From: an uncultured Saprospiraceae bacterium
Lineage (GTDB): Bacteria; Bacteroidota; Bacteroidia; Chitinophagales; Saprospiraceae
DNA: 46,550 bases
Assembly: GCA_938028705.1 (NCBI GenBank)
Contig: CALIZI010000028.1
Span: 1-46,550 of the forward strand
Direction: 5' to 3'
Under the pieces are notes generated by a model, which did not search any database, was not told the DNA's origin, and saw nothing but the letters and a program-made list of their open reading frames with translations. A program made the position numbers and the translations under genes. Shown here piece by piece: positions 1 through 7,583 of this stretch (its first letter is position 1; every line of letters starts with the position of its first letter).

Positions 1-4
1 CGAC

Positions 5-127
5 AAAAATAGGGTACACTCGTCAGACGAATATTTTATAGAAAAACCAGCGTTTGGCTTCTTAAATATCCGGTTTTAGCAAAGGGCTTCGTCAGACGAG
101 TATCGCTTTTAGACGCACCCTATTTTT
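5..127. repeat. Inverted-repeat-bounded element upstream of mazEF
   Basis: The sequence AAAAATAGGGT at 5-15 is the exact reverse complement of 117-127. Inside the pair are two copies of TCGTCAGACGA (20-30 and 89-99), itself an odd-centred perfect palindrome. The layout suggests a small palindromic intergenic repeat or the trace of a mobile element next to the toxin-antitoxin genes. No gene is evident in these bases. Confidence 0.6.
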
Positions 128-170
128 CTCGAACACTACCGTAATTTGCTTTTTCGATAAAAAATAATTA

Positions 171-188
171 ATTTTGTAATTACAAAAT
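171..188. promoter_or_regulatory. Perfect 18-bp palindrome, candidate MazE operator
   Basis: ATTTTGTAATTACAAAAT reads the same on both strands and lies 8 bases before the mazE start codon. MazE/AbrB-type antitoxins bind palindromes over their own promoter to autoregulate, so this is the natural operator candidate. The palindrome is seen directly; the function is inferred. Confidence 0.55.
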
Positions 189-196
189 AATTACCA

Positions 197-436
197 ATGC
201 AAGTTTCTATCATTCAAATAGGCAATTCAAAAGGCATCCGATTACCCAAAGCAATTTTGGCGCAATATGAGATGGATACTACTGTAGAATTGGTTTTGGA
301 AAAAGACCATATTCTCATCAAACCTAGTCAAAAACCAAGAGCGGGTTGGGATGAAGCATTCAAAATGATGCACGAAAACGGCGATGACGAATTATTAATT
401 CCTGATGTTTTTGAGGATGAAACTTTTGAAGAATGA
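197..436 (+). CDS. mazE: MazE-like antitoxin (AbrB/SpoVT fold)
   Basis: A 79-residue protein. Residues 1-45 fit the swapped-hairpin AbrB/MazE DNA-binding fold, with the family signature GNSKGIRLPKAIL near the N terminus. The acidic C-terminal tail (EDETFEE) is typical of the part of MazE that wraps and blocks MazF. It should neutralise the ribonuclease toxin encoded next, whose start overlaps this stop region by four bases (ATGA), which implies translational coupling. The palindrome just upstream suggests autoregulation. The pair follows the usual antitoxin-first order. Confidence 0.88.
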   Translation: MQVSIIQIGNSKGIRLPKAILAQYEMDTTVELVLEKDHILIKPSQKPRAGWDEAFKMMHENGDDELLIPDVFEDETFEE

Positions 437-753
437 ATACTCAATACGAAGTCGTCATTGTCAATCTTGACCCAACTATCGGAAGCGAAATCAAAAAGAC
501 GCGACCTTGTGTCATCATTTCCCCTAAAGAATTGAATGACAACCTAAAGACTGTCGTTATCGCACCCATCACAAGTAAGTCTAAACCTTACCCGACACGT
601 ATAAAAATCAACCTTGAAAACAAAGATAATTGGGTCGTACTTGACCAAATAAGAACGATTGACAAACAAAGAATCGGAAAAACAATAACTATATTAACAA
701 CTGCCGAAGCTGTAAAAATCAAGGAAATTATCAAAGAAACTTTTGTGGATTAA
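433..753 (+). CDS. mazF: MazF/PemK-family endoribonuclease toxin
   Basis: 106 residues, normal length for MazF. The N-terminal beta strand leads into the family motif TRPCVIISP (about residues 23-31), followed by VVIAPITS and then VVLDQIRTIDKQRIGK, the conserved core strands of the PemK/CcdB-like barrel. MazF toxins cleave mRNA at short sequence motifs and halt translation. The start overlaps mazE, so the two form one operon. The downstream gene fragment begins within five bases of this stop codon. No lesion is visible, so the pair is probably functional. Confidence 0.9.
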   Translation: MNTQYEVVIVNLDPTIGSEIKKTRPCVIISPKELNDNLKTVVIAPITSKSKPYPTRIKINLENKDNWVVLDQIRTIDKQRIGKTITILTTAEAVKIKEIIKETFVD

Positions 754-757
754 AAGT

Positions 758-1030
758 ATGCACAAACAACATCTACACAAAATAATCACCCAAAACCCCA
801 CGCACAACTTTCTCACCGACAGTCGCAACGGCGAGACATATACCTATGAGTCATTCTTCCAAATCGCTCATAATACGAGTATTTTTTTACGAAAAAACAA
901 CATCACAAAAGTCGCTTTGGTGGTCGAAAATTCGGTGGAATTATTGGCACTGTATATTGGCGCATTATTGGAAGGTGTCGTGATGATTCCCATTGACCTG
1001 AATAAGAAACAAGATGTTGAGCAAAAATGA
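758..1030 (+). pseudogene. Truncated 5' end of an acyl-adenylate ligase gene
   Basis: The 90-residue reading frame matches the N-terminal about 82 residues of the ligase part of the downstream fused gene (codons from 2572), with shared strings such as FLTDSRNGETYTYE and KVALVVENSVELLALYIGAL. At DNA level the two copies agree at roughly nine of ten bases over about 240 bases. After IPID the match ends and the frame closes shortly afterwards, so no adenylation core is present. This copy keeps an ATG where the other has ATA. It is best read as a duplicated or left-behind gene start, probably non-functional. Confidence 0.8.
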
Positions 1031-1111
1031 TAGCCGAAAATTTAATATAAGTAAAAGGTTTTTTATCTTGCGAAGATTAATGGAATACGCTTTTGAATAA
1101 AACTTTATAAG

Positions 1112-2140
1112 ATGAGTAAAGATTTAACAACATCACATCTGCACAGAAAAAATATACTTAATAATGGTCAGGCATTATATGTTATCTATGATGAATTATC
1201 CTTTCCCGGAGTTAAGTTTGAGGGAAAATATAGATTTACCAAAAAACAGATTGCCGAATATTTTGATGTAGACAGTAGAACAATAGAAAGATATATAGAA
1301 AATCACAGAGAAGAACTTGAGGATACAGGATATGAGGTTTTGTCAGGTGAAAAGCTCAATAAATTCAAAAATGTCTACGGTAACGACATTCATGTCGTTA
1401 CCGTAGATAAAGCACTTATAAGTGCATCTGTTTTAGGTGTTTTTACATTTAAATCTTTCTTAAATGTAGGTATGCTTTTGACAAATAGCGAAAAAGCAAG
1501 GGATCTAAGAGCATTTATTTTAGACATCGTAATAGATTTTGTTAATCAAAAAGCCGGAGGAAGTACAAAATACATTAACCAAAGGGAGGAGGAGTTTTTA
1601 TCAAGTGCCATAAGAGAACACAACTACAGGCAAGAATTTACAAATGCACTTGACTATTATATAGAATCTAAAAAATATAAGTATGGTCAATTGACCAACA
1701 AAGTATATAAAAGTATTTTTAAGGAAGATGCAAAAGAGTATAAGCAAATACTAAATCTACGAAGGAAAGATAGTGCAAAAAGTACCATGTACTCTGAAGT
1801 TTTAGATTTGATTGCAAGCTATGAAAATGGATTTGCTGATTATTTGAAAAAACGATTTGAAGAAACCAAACAGAAACTGAAAGTATCAGAAGCGAATCAA
1901 TTATTTGACGAGTTCGAAAAATCAACCAATGCAATATATGAACCACTTAGAGAAAAAGCCAGAAGTTTAATGGCAAGTCGAGATATGGCTTTCAGAGATG
2001 CTTTACATGAAAAACTAAAAGATTATGTTACTCATCTTTCTGCCGACGAGTTTGACAAATTTTTGGGCGACAAAAGTATGGATTTGGAAAAAAGAATCTT
2101 AGAAAATATTGAAGTATTTAAAAGACTTAATGAAAAATAA
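1112..2140 (+). CDS. RhuM-like DNA-binding protein, probable antitoxin partner of Doc
   Basis: 342 residues. The N-terminal part (about 35-75) looks like a helix-turn-helix: KKQIAEYFDVDSRTIERYI. A middle region with SFLNVGMLL, RDLRAFILDIVIDFVNQ and GSTKYINQREEEF resembles the RhuM-like DNA-binding proteins that Bacteroidota often encode next to death-on-curing toxins. The C-terminal half is charged and helical. The stop overlaps the next start (TAATG at 2138-2142), so both proteins are translated from one message. The likely role is antitoxin and repressor of the Doc-type toxin. A 34-bp near-continuous palindrome lies inside the gene at 1374-1407. Confidence 0.7.
   Translation: MSKDLTTSHLHRKNILNNGQALYVIYDELSFPGVKFEGKYRFTKKQIAEYFDVDSRTIERYIENHREELEDTGYEVLSGEKLNKFKNVYGNDIHVVTVDKALISASVLGVFTFKSFLNVGMLLTNSEKARDLRAFILDIVIDFVNQKAGGSTKYINQREEEFLSSAIREHNYRQEFTNALDYYIESKKYKYGQLTNKVYKSIFKEDAKEYKQILNLRRKDSAKSTMYSEVLDLIASYENGFADYLKKRFEETKQKLKVSEANQLFDEFEKSTNAIYEPLREKARSLMASRDMAFRDALHEKLKDYVTHLSADEFDKFLGDKSMDLEKRILENIEVFKRLNEK
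1374..1407. repeat. Intragenic perfect inverted repeat (16-bp arms, 2-bp centre)
   Basis: TCTACGGTAACGACAT is followed by TC and then by its exact reverse complement. The palindrome lies wholly inside the RhuM-like coding region, at about codons 88-99 (protein text VYGNDIHVVTVD). Such a long exact palindrome inside a gene is unusual. It could be an operator, or the scar of a templated inverted duplication. Confidence 0.9.
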
Positions 2141-4023
2141 TGAGTAGCCGCAATTACTTTGATGTCGAATACGCTGTAAAAACGCATGACTTTATCCTTG
2201 AAAAGTCTGGCGGTAATCCGGGTATCATTGACTTGGGAAAAATTGAAAGCGTATTAGTGAATATTCAGAATGATTTGTATTACCCTGAGTTTGAAGACAA
2301 ACTAACTCATTTAGTTTTTTCGGTCAATAAACTTCATGCTTTCAGTGACGGTAATAAGCGTACTTCAATCGCATTGGGTGTTTACTTTATGGAAATCAAT
2401 GGGATAGAATACTGCGCCGACAAGTTCATCATTGAGATGGAAAATATCAGTGTCTATGTAGCGGATAACATAATAGATAAGGATTTACTACATGAAATTA
2501 TCACGTCCATTTTAACTGAAGACGACTTTAATGAAGGATTAAAACTAAAAATCATTGATGCTCTAAGAAACATACACACCCAACACCTCCACAAAACAAT
2601 TACTCAGCCTCTCACTCGCCACTTTCTCACCGACAGTCGCAACGGCGAGACATATACCTACGAGACATTTTTCCAAATCGCTCATAATGCGAGTTTTTTT
2701 TTACGAAAAAATAACATCACAAAAGTCGCTTTGGTGGTCGAAAATTCGGTGGAATTATTGGCACTGTATATTGGCGCATTATTGGAAGGTGTAGTCATGA
2801 TTCCCATCGACCCGACTAAAGGAAAACCCGATATAGAAGAAATTTTAGAAGAGGGAAAATGCGAGGTGATTATTTGTAATTCAAAAATTTTTGAAGAAAA
2901 AATAGAAGGCAAAACCATTTTCCATATAGAAGAAATAAAATCACATTTCTACGAAAATAATACGACATTCGACCCACAGCGCATCCTTCAAATCGACGGC
3001 GAAAAATGCTACTCCATCACCTTCACATCCGGCACATCCGGCAAGCCGAAGGGCGTGATGCACAGCTTCAGCAACCTCTACGGTGCAGGGCGCGATTTTG
3101 CCGAAGCGATGACCTTTAATGACACGCATACTTTCTACCACAACCTGCCGATGACCTACATGGCGGGTTTGCTCAATTTGTTTTTTGTACCGCTTGGTGC
3201 AGGTGCAAAAATCGTCATTGGCAATCGCTTTAGCATCTTTGAAGTGATGAAATTTTGGAAGCCGATTATCAAGTATGAGGTCAATGCCTTTTTCTTGATT
3301 CCGACGATGGTTTCCTTGCTGATGAAAGTCGATAAAGGCACAAAGGGCATTGATTATTGCAAGACAAAAAACATCCTCGCGGGCATCGGTACGGCTGCCC
3401 TCGACCAGAATTTGCGCCAACAATTCACCGAAAAATACGGCTTCCATCTCTACGAAAGTTACGGCTCGTCGGAGGCACTATTTACCAGCACCAACTCCCC
3501 ACAAAATGACCGCATACAAGGCGTAGGCAAGCCCGTTCCCAACGTCGAATGTCACTTTGCCGATGATGGCGAAATCCAAATCCAAAGCCCACACAATATG
3601 TTGGGTTATTACAATATAGATACCGCAAAATTCATTGAAAACAATCGCTATAAAACAGGCGATTTAGGCTACCTCGCAGACGGCTATCTCACCATCAACG
3701 GACGCAAAAAAGACCTCATCATTCGTGGCGGCGTCAACATAAGCCCAGCCAAAATAGAGCGCAGCATCCAAGCCACCAAGCTCACAGGCGAGTGCGTCAT
3801 CGCAGGACTACCCGACCCCATCACAGGCGAAAAAACCGTCTGTTTTTACCTCGAAAATCAGCCCATAGAAAAAGACATCCAAAAGCAAATCAACCAACAT
3901 CTCACGACTCAACTTGGTAAGGATTATGTGGTAGATGAATTTTCTGCGATAAAAGAATTTCCGCGTAATACGAATGGGAAGATTGATAAGAAGAAACTTG
4001 TGACGACTGTCTCTGATTCATAG
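2140..4023 (+). CDS. Doc/Fic toxin fused in frame to an acyl-adenylate (AMP-forming) ligase
   Basis: 627 residues in one open frame. Residues 1-144 are a death-on-curing Fic protein with the active motif HAFSDGNKRT at 66-75; this is the length of a complete Doc toxin. From residue 145 the frame continues into an acyl-CoA/ACP-type adenylating enzyme: P-loop TSGTSGKPKG at 296-305, YGSSEA, TGDLGYL, the GRKKDLIIRGG hinge, and the catalytic lysine region NGKIDKKK near the C terminus. The ligase normally starts at a methionine, which is ATA here (2572). Either one fusion protein is made, or the ligase has lost its start. Doc enzymes modify translation or kinase targets; the ligase would activate a carboxylic acid with ATP. 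Confidence 0.8.
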   Translation: MSSRNYFDVEYAVKTHDFILEKSGGNPGIIDLGKIESVLVNIQNDLYYPEFEDKLTHLVFSVNKLHAFSDGNKRTSIALGVYFMEINGIEYCADKFIIEMENISVYVADNIIDKDLLHEIITSILTEDDFNEGLKLKIIDALRNIHTQHLHKTITQPLTRHFLTDSRNGETYTYETFFQIAHNASFFLRKNNITKVALVVENSVELLALYIGALLEGVVMIPIDPTKGKPDIEEILEEGKCEVIICNSKIFEEKIEGKTIFHIEEIKSHFYENNTTFDPQRILQIDGEKCYSITFTSGTSGKPKGVMHSFSNLYGAGRDFAEAMTFNDTHTFYHNLPMTYMAGLLNLFFVPLGAGAKIVIGNRFSIFEVMKFWKPIIKYEVNAFFLIPTMVSLLMKVDKGTKGIDYCKTKNILAGIGTAALDQNLRQQFTEKYGFHLYESYGSSEALFTSTNSPQNDRIQGVGKPVPNVECHFADDGEIQIQSPHNMLGYYNIDTAKFIENNRYKTGDLGYLADGYLTINGRKKDLIIRGGVNISPAKIERSIQATKLTGECVIAGLPDPITGEKTVCFYLENQPIEKDIQKQINQHLTTQLGKDYVVDEFSAIKEFPRNTNGKIDKKKLVTTVSDS

Positions 4024-4067
4024 TAAAAATTACTTATCTTTGTTATCTTTTACGTCTATATAGTTTT

Positions 4068-4093
4068 CCTGTTCTTCGTGAACTTAGTGGTTC
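4068..4093 (+). repeat. Partial copy of the CTTCGTG...CTTAGTGGTT repeat
   Basis: The string CTTCGTGAACTTAGTGGTTC matches the right half of the larger palindromic elements at 9375-9504 and 10188-10407. Only one arm is present here. Just upstream, TATCTTTG at 4035-4042 resembles a -7 box, but no convincing -33 partner was found. Confidence 0.55.
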
Positions 4094-4099
4094 AATCTA

Positions 4100-4130
4100 T
4101 TGCAAAACCTCATTTTATTTCGTATTTTGG
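4100..4130 (+). promoter_or_regulatory. Bacteroidota-type promoter for the first rloAB operon
   Basis: TTG at 4100-4102, a 20-base spacer and TATTTTGG at 4123-4130 fit the -33/-7 promoter of this phylum with one mismatch in the -7 box. It lies 33 bases before the rloA start. The segment 4100-4160 is closely similar to 6062-6120, the promoter of the zeta toxin operon. Confidence 0.65.
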
Positions 4131-4163
4131 GTAAAAAATCATTAAAAACGAAAATAAAACAGT

Positions 4164-5432
4164 ATGATACTTGAGTTTAGCGTTACCAACTTTCGTTCGC
4201 TTCGAGATGAGCAAATGATGACTTTAGTTCCCGGCACCATCAAAAAAAATGACCTGAACACGGGCGGTATTGCCTTTATTTCGGATAAAGTAAAGGTCTT
4301 GAAATCGGCAATTATTTTGGGTGCAAATGCTTCGGGGAAAAGCAATTTTTTATTGTCGATAGAAGCACTCCGACAAACCATTTTGGATAGTGCAGGGCAT
4401 CGTCCGCAAGCTGAATTTAAATATTACGACCCATTTATATTTGATAAGGTCTCAGAAGGAAAACCTACTGAATTTGAAATTTATTTTTTACTAAATAAAA
4501 TTGTTTATAAATACAAAGTATCATACAATCGAAATGAGGTTTTGTACGAAAGCCTTTATTTCGTTCCGAATGGTCGGGAAGCCAAATTATTTGAACGAAA
4601 AAAAGACAAATATACCTATGGCGTACATTGGAAGGGCAACCGAAGTATTATCGAACAAATAACGGGTAAAAATCAGCTTTTTCTCTCCAAAGGCGCAATG
4701 AATAATGTCAAATTACTGGCAGAAGTATTCGGGTATTTTGAACATGGTTTTATCACCCACCTACATACGGATGCCGCCTCTGAAGCACAACTTTTTAGAG
4801 ACCTCAAAGACCAATTATACAATAGCCCAAGCGATATTTTTAAAGATAATGTAAAATTTATTTTGCAAAGTTTTGATGTGGATGTGGCGGATTTTCGCAT
4901 AGTCAAAAATCATGACGAATACAGTGTATTTACGACCCACGAAATCATTGAAAATAAAAAAGTAGTTGGTACAAAAGAGATGCCCCTCGCCCAAGAATCC
5001 GAAGGCACACAACGCCTTTTTCACTTCGGAATTATGCTCACGGAAGCCTTGATGAACGGAAAAACTGTCTTGTTGGATGAGTTCAATAATTCCTTACATG
5101 CTTTTGTAAGCCGACATATTTTAAATATTTTCCATAACCCTGATATTAATACAAAAAATGCTCAGTTGCTCTTGGCTACACATGAAAGTCATTTGATGCA
5201 CGAAGATGTACAATTGCGGCGTGACCAAATGTGGTTAATTCAAAAATACAGAGACAGCGCATCCGAATTATATTGTGTCTATGATATGGAAGGTGTTACG
5301 CCCGGAATCTCGCTGGATACATGGTACACGAGTGGACTACTAGGGTCAGTTCAGCATCCGCGCGAAGTAGATTACAGATTCAAATTCAAGCAAAATGACA
5401 CGAAAAAAGAAATGGAAGCGGTCACTACCTAG
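4164..5432 (+). CDS. rloA: RloA-like AAA15/SMC-type ATPase (AbiL-like system, copy 1)
   Basis: 422 residues. It opens with MILEFSVTNFRSL, the N-terminal strand typical of OLD/RecF/RloA ATPases, then a Walker A motif GANASGKS at 53-60. Near the C terminus are a Walker B-like TVLLDEFNNSLHA and the switch histidine in LLATHESHLM. Such ATPases pair with a TOPRIM RloB protein in abortive-infection modules (AbiLi/AbiLii). The next gene is exactly that partner and overlaps this one by 38 bases. It presumably senses phage infection and licenses RloB. A paralogue lies at 35873-37096. Confidence 0.85.
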   Translation: MILEFSVTNFRSLRDEQMMTLVPGTIKKNDLNTGGIAFISDKVKVLKSAIILGANASGKSNFLLSIEALRQTILDSAGHRPQAEFKYYDPFIFDKVSEGKPTEFEIYFLLNKIVYKYKVSYNRNEVLYESLYFVPNGREAKLFERKKDKYTYGVHWKGNRSIIEQITGKNQLFLSKGAMNNVKLLAEVFGYFEHGFITHLHTDAASEAQLFRDLKDQLYNSPSDIFKDNVKFILQSFDVDVADFRIVKNHDEYSVFTTHEIIENKKVVGTKEMPLAQESEGTQRLFHFGIMLTEALMNGKTVLLDEFNNSLHAFVSRHILNIFHNPDINTKNAQLLLATHESHLMHEDVQLRRDQMWLIQKYRDSASELYCVYDMEGVTPGISLDTWYTSGLLGSVQHPREVDYRFKFKQNDTKKEMEAVTT

Positions 5433-6009
5433 ACGACCACATATTTTAATTGTAGTAGAGGGGCAAACGGAAAAAGGGTATTTTCATCATTTAGTAAATG
5501 CCCCTGACTACCAAATATCACTCAGTGGAGTAAAAGTGACAATCATCATAAAAAATCAAGCCTCAAAAAAAGTAGTGCAAGAAATCCTAAAGATGATGGC
5601 GCGTACCGAACGCATAGAACGCCCTTACTCACAAGTCTGGTGGGTATTCGACCACGACAATAATCCCAATCGAAAAGAAGGCTATGACGAAGCCCGAAAA
5701 GTAGGCATCCGCATTGCCTTTTCCGCTTTTGCTTTTGAGCAATGGTATTTACTGCACTTTGTAAAATCTGCAAAGGCTTTTTCGGAGATTGGTAGCTTAA
5801 TTAAAGCCTTACAAAAACATTTCCCCGACTATCAAAAGGCAAAACAAAATGACTTTGAAAACCTCAAAGATAAACTTGAAATCGCTTACAAAAATACCGC
5901 ATGGCTACGCGACAATCTCGAAGATAAAACCCTACACATCACCGAACAAAATCCTTATACAGACGTAGATGTTTTGGTGCAAAATTTAATCGACATCGGC
6001 GAGTCGTAA
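5395..6009 (+). CDS. rloB: RloB-like TOPRIM protein (AbiL-like system, copy 1)
   Basis: 204 residues. After a basic start (MTRKKKWKRSLPRR) comes ILIVVEGQTEKGYF, carrying the TOPRIM glutamate, then VWWVFDHDNNPNR with the DxD-like metal site, then AFEQWYLLHF, a block typical of RloB proteins. TOPRIM folds bind metal and often cut nucleic acid, so this is the probable effector of the RloAB pair. It starts inside the end of the ATPase gene in another frame, indicating translational coupling. It is shorter at the N terminus than copy 2 at 37108. Confidence 0.85.
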   Translation: MTRKKKWKRSLPRRPHILIVVEGQTEKGYFHHLVNAPDYQISLSGVKVTIIIKNQASKKVVQEILKMMARTERIERPYSQVWWVFDHDNNPNRKEGYDEARKVGIRIAFSAFAFEQWYLLHFVKSAKAFSEIGSLIKALQKHFPDYQKAKQNDFENLKDKLEIAYKNTAWLRDNLEDKTLHITEQNPYTDVDVLVQNLIDIGES

Positions 6010-6061
6010 CGCGAGCCTTGTGCCGATGAATATCGGTATTCCAACTCGCAGTAAAAATTAG

Positions 6062-6092
6062 TTGCAAAGCCTTGTTTTATTTCTTATTTTTG
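6062..6092 (+). promoter_or_regulatory. Consensus promoter of the zeta toxin operon
   Basis: TTG at 6062-6064, 20 bases, then TATTTTTG at 6085-6092 is a perfect -33/-7 promoter for Bacteroidota. The whole block to about 6120 resembles the promoter of rloA copy 1 at 4100-4160, including the shared CATTAAAAACGAAAATAAAA stretch. It also shows that the antitoxin start is at 6131, because an earlier in-frame start would lie in the promoter itself. Confidence 0.75.
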
Positions 6093-6130
6093 ATGAAAAA
6101 GCATTAAAAACGAAAATAAAATTGGAAATT

Positions 6131-6406
6131 ATGGATATAGAGGACAATTTGAAAAAGAGCAATACACCACAACTTGATGAAGTTGAAGATTCCGCTTCAT
6201 GGCACGATGAAGTAGCAAATATTGCGAGTAGAGCCGGACACCGTGCCGTTAAAGAAGCTCATGATAATTCTGTGCCTGTTACTTACTTGGAAGGAACGGA
6301 AATTATTATAGAGGATGAACACGGACAGAAAACTGTTTTAGAATCTACCGAAAACAATAGACGAAAAGTTAATATAGGTGAAAAATCCACTTTATCTGCC
6401 GAATAG
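6131..6406 (+). CDS. Small protein upstream of zeta toxin, presumed antitoxin
   Basis: 91 residues from ATG 6131, acidic at the N terminus (MDIEDNLKK...), with a middle segment ASRAGHRAVKEAHDNSVPVTYLEG and a short strand region IIIEDEHGQKTVLE. The order and the 29-base overlap with the zeta-type toxin gene indicate the cognate antitoxin. The VTYLEG...GQ pattern is common in small Bacteroidota proteins that precede zeta-like kinases. I do not recognise a named antitoxin family. Confidence 0.65.
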   Translation: MDIEDNLKKSNTPQLDEVEDSASWHDEVANIASRAGHRAVKEAHDNSVPVTYLEGTEIIIEDEHGQKTVLESTENNRRKVNIGEKSTLSAE

Positions 6407-7124
6407 AAAATTGAGAATGTTTGCCGGACCAAATGGGTCAGGTAAAACCACGATTCTCAAAGCCATCAGAGCGCGATATGACTTCGGTTATTACGTCAAT
6501 GCGGATGACATTGAAAAACAATTATCCGAAATTGGCTATATCGCATTAAATGATTTTGGTATTGAAATTCAAAATGATACTGATTTTCAAAATTTCATCA
6601 CCAATCACAGCCTCTACAAAAAAGCACTCAGTGCAGACTATGGCATTAATCTCCGGTTAAATGAAAATAAAATATACAGCCCCGATAAGTCCACACATTC
6701 TTACGAAGCCGCTTTGATTGCCGATATGATGCGGTATCAATTGATGGATTCAGGCAAAAAATTCACCTTTGAAACCGTCATGTCTCATCCTTCAAAAGTT
6801 GATTTTTTGGAACAAGCGCAAATCAAAAACTATAAGAATTATCTCTATTTCGTCTCTACTGAATCCCCACTCATCAATGTAAGAAGGGTCAGACAAAGAG
6901 TACAACTCGGAGGACATCCCGTTGATGAAGATAAGATACAAAGCCGTTATTTTGCATCATTAGACTTGTTGCAAAAAGCCATTCAACACACTTATCGTAC
7001 ATTTATTTTTGATAATACGGAAGACGAATTCAAACTTATCTTAGAGATTTTTGAGGGAAATGAAGTCACGTATCGACACAATGAAATTCCTCATTGGGTG
7101 GATAGGCATGTATTTAATCGTTAA
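6378..7124 (+). CDS. Zeta-toxin-family P-loop kinase
   Basis: 248 residues from a GTG start inside the antitoxin gene. The Walker A motif GPNGSGKTT is at 17-25, followed by NADDIEKQL. FTFETVMSHPSKVDFL and the basic motif NVRRVRQRVQLGGHPVDEDK followed by RY match the ATP and substrate sites of zeta-like toxins. Zeta kinases phosphorylate UDP-N-acetylglucosamine and so block cell-wall synthesis; related forms may have other targets. It is complete and coupled to the upstream antitoxin. In a locus full of sugar-nucleotide metabolism such a toxin would act close to its neighbours' substrates (inference). Confidence 0.85.
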   Translation: MKNPLYLPNRKLRMFAGPNGSGKTTILKAIRARYDFGYYVNADDIEKQLSEIGYIALNDFGIEIQNDTDFQNFITNHSLYKKALSADYGINLRLNENKIYSPDKSTHSYEAALIADMMRYQLMDSGKKFTFETVMSHPSKVDFLEQAQIKNYKNYLYFVSTESPLINVRRVRQRVQLGGHPVDEDKIQSRYFASLDLLQKAIQHTYRTFIFDNTEDEFKLILEIFEGNEVTYRHNEIPHWVDRHVFNR

Positions 7125-7134
7125 ATAAATTCCC

Positions 7135-7569
7135 ATGAAATACCTATTCCTCATCCTATCATTCACACTAATTTCTGCACCTACATTTTCGCAAGAAAAA
7201 GACAGCATTTACACGATTGTAGAAGAAATGCCACGCTTTCCCGGATGTGAGGATATAGAAGGTACGGCAGCTGAGAAAAAGAAATGTGCAGAGAAGAAGT
7301 TGCTGAGTTATATTAATAAAAACATTCGATATCCGAGTATTTCGCAAGATAATATCCATTTACTTGACAAAAAGGTGGTCGTGAGCTTCGTAGTTAAAAA
7401 GGATGGATGTTTGAGTAATGTGGAAGTAGTACGCGGGGCAACTGATGCCGTGAATGAAATGTATATAAAGCTAATTTCAAATATGCCATGTTGGATTCCC
7501 GGAAAACATCGTGGAGAAAATGCCGCAGTAAAATTTATGCTTCCTGTACGAGTATGTTTTCGCTCATGA
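7135..7569 (+). CDS. Secreted TonB C-terminal-domain-like protein
   Basis: 144 residues with an N-terminal signal peptide (MKYLFLILSFTLISAPTFS, then QEKD). The mature part contains EEMPRFPGCED, the motif seen before TonB-C domains in Bacteroidota, then LLSYINKNIRYPS, KVVVSFVVKKDGCLSNVEVVRG and the WIPGKHRG loop. There is no transmembrane anchor beyond the signal, so it is a short periplasmic TonB-C protein rather than a full energy transducer. It begins 11 bases after the zeta toxin stop and may be co-transcribed by chance. Confidence 0.8.
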   Translation: MKYLFLILSFTLISAPTFSQEKDSIYTIVEEMPRFPGCEDIEGTAAEKKKCAEKKLLSYINKNIRYPSISQDNIHLLDKKVVVSFVVKKDGCLSNVEVVRGATDAVNEMYIKLISNMPCWIPGKHRGENAAVKFMLPVRVCFRS

Positions 7570-7583
7570 ATTAAACTGCACCA

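Noticed and set aside
2941-3447. Minus-strand open frame of 168 codons
   Set aside because: It lies wholly antisense to the strongly conserved ligase core, so it is a shadow frame.
6062-6130. Longer form of the zeta antitoxin
   Set aside because: The region is a consensus promoter shared with the rloA operon, so it is not translated.
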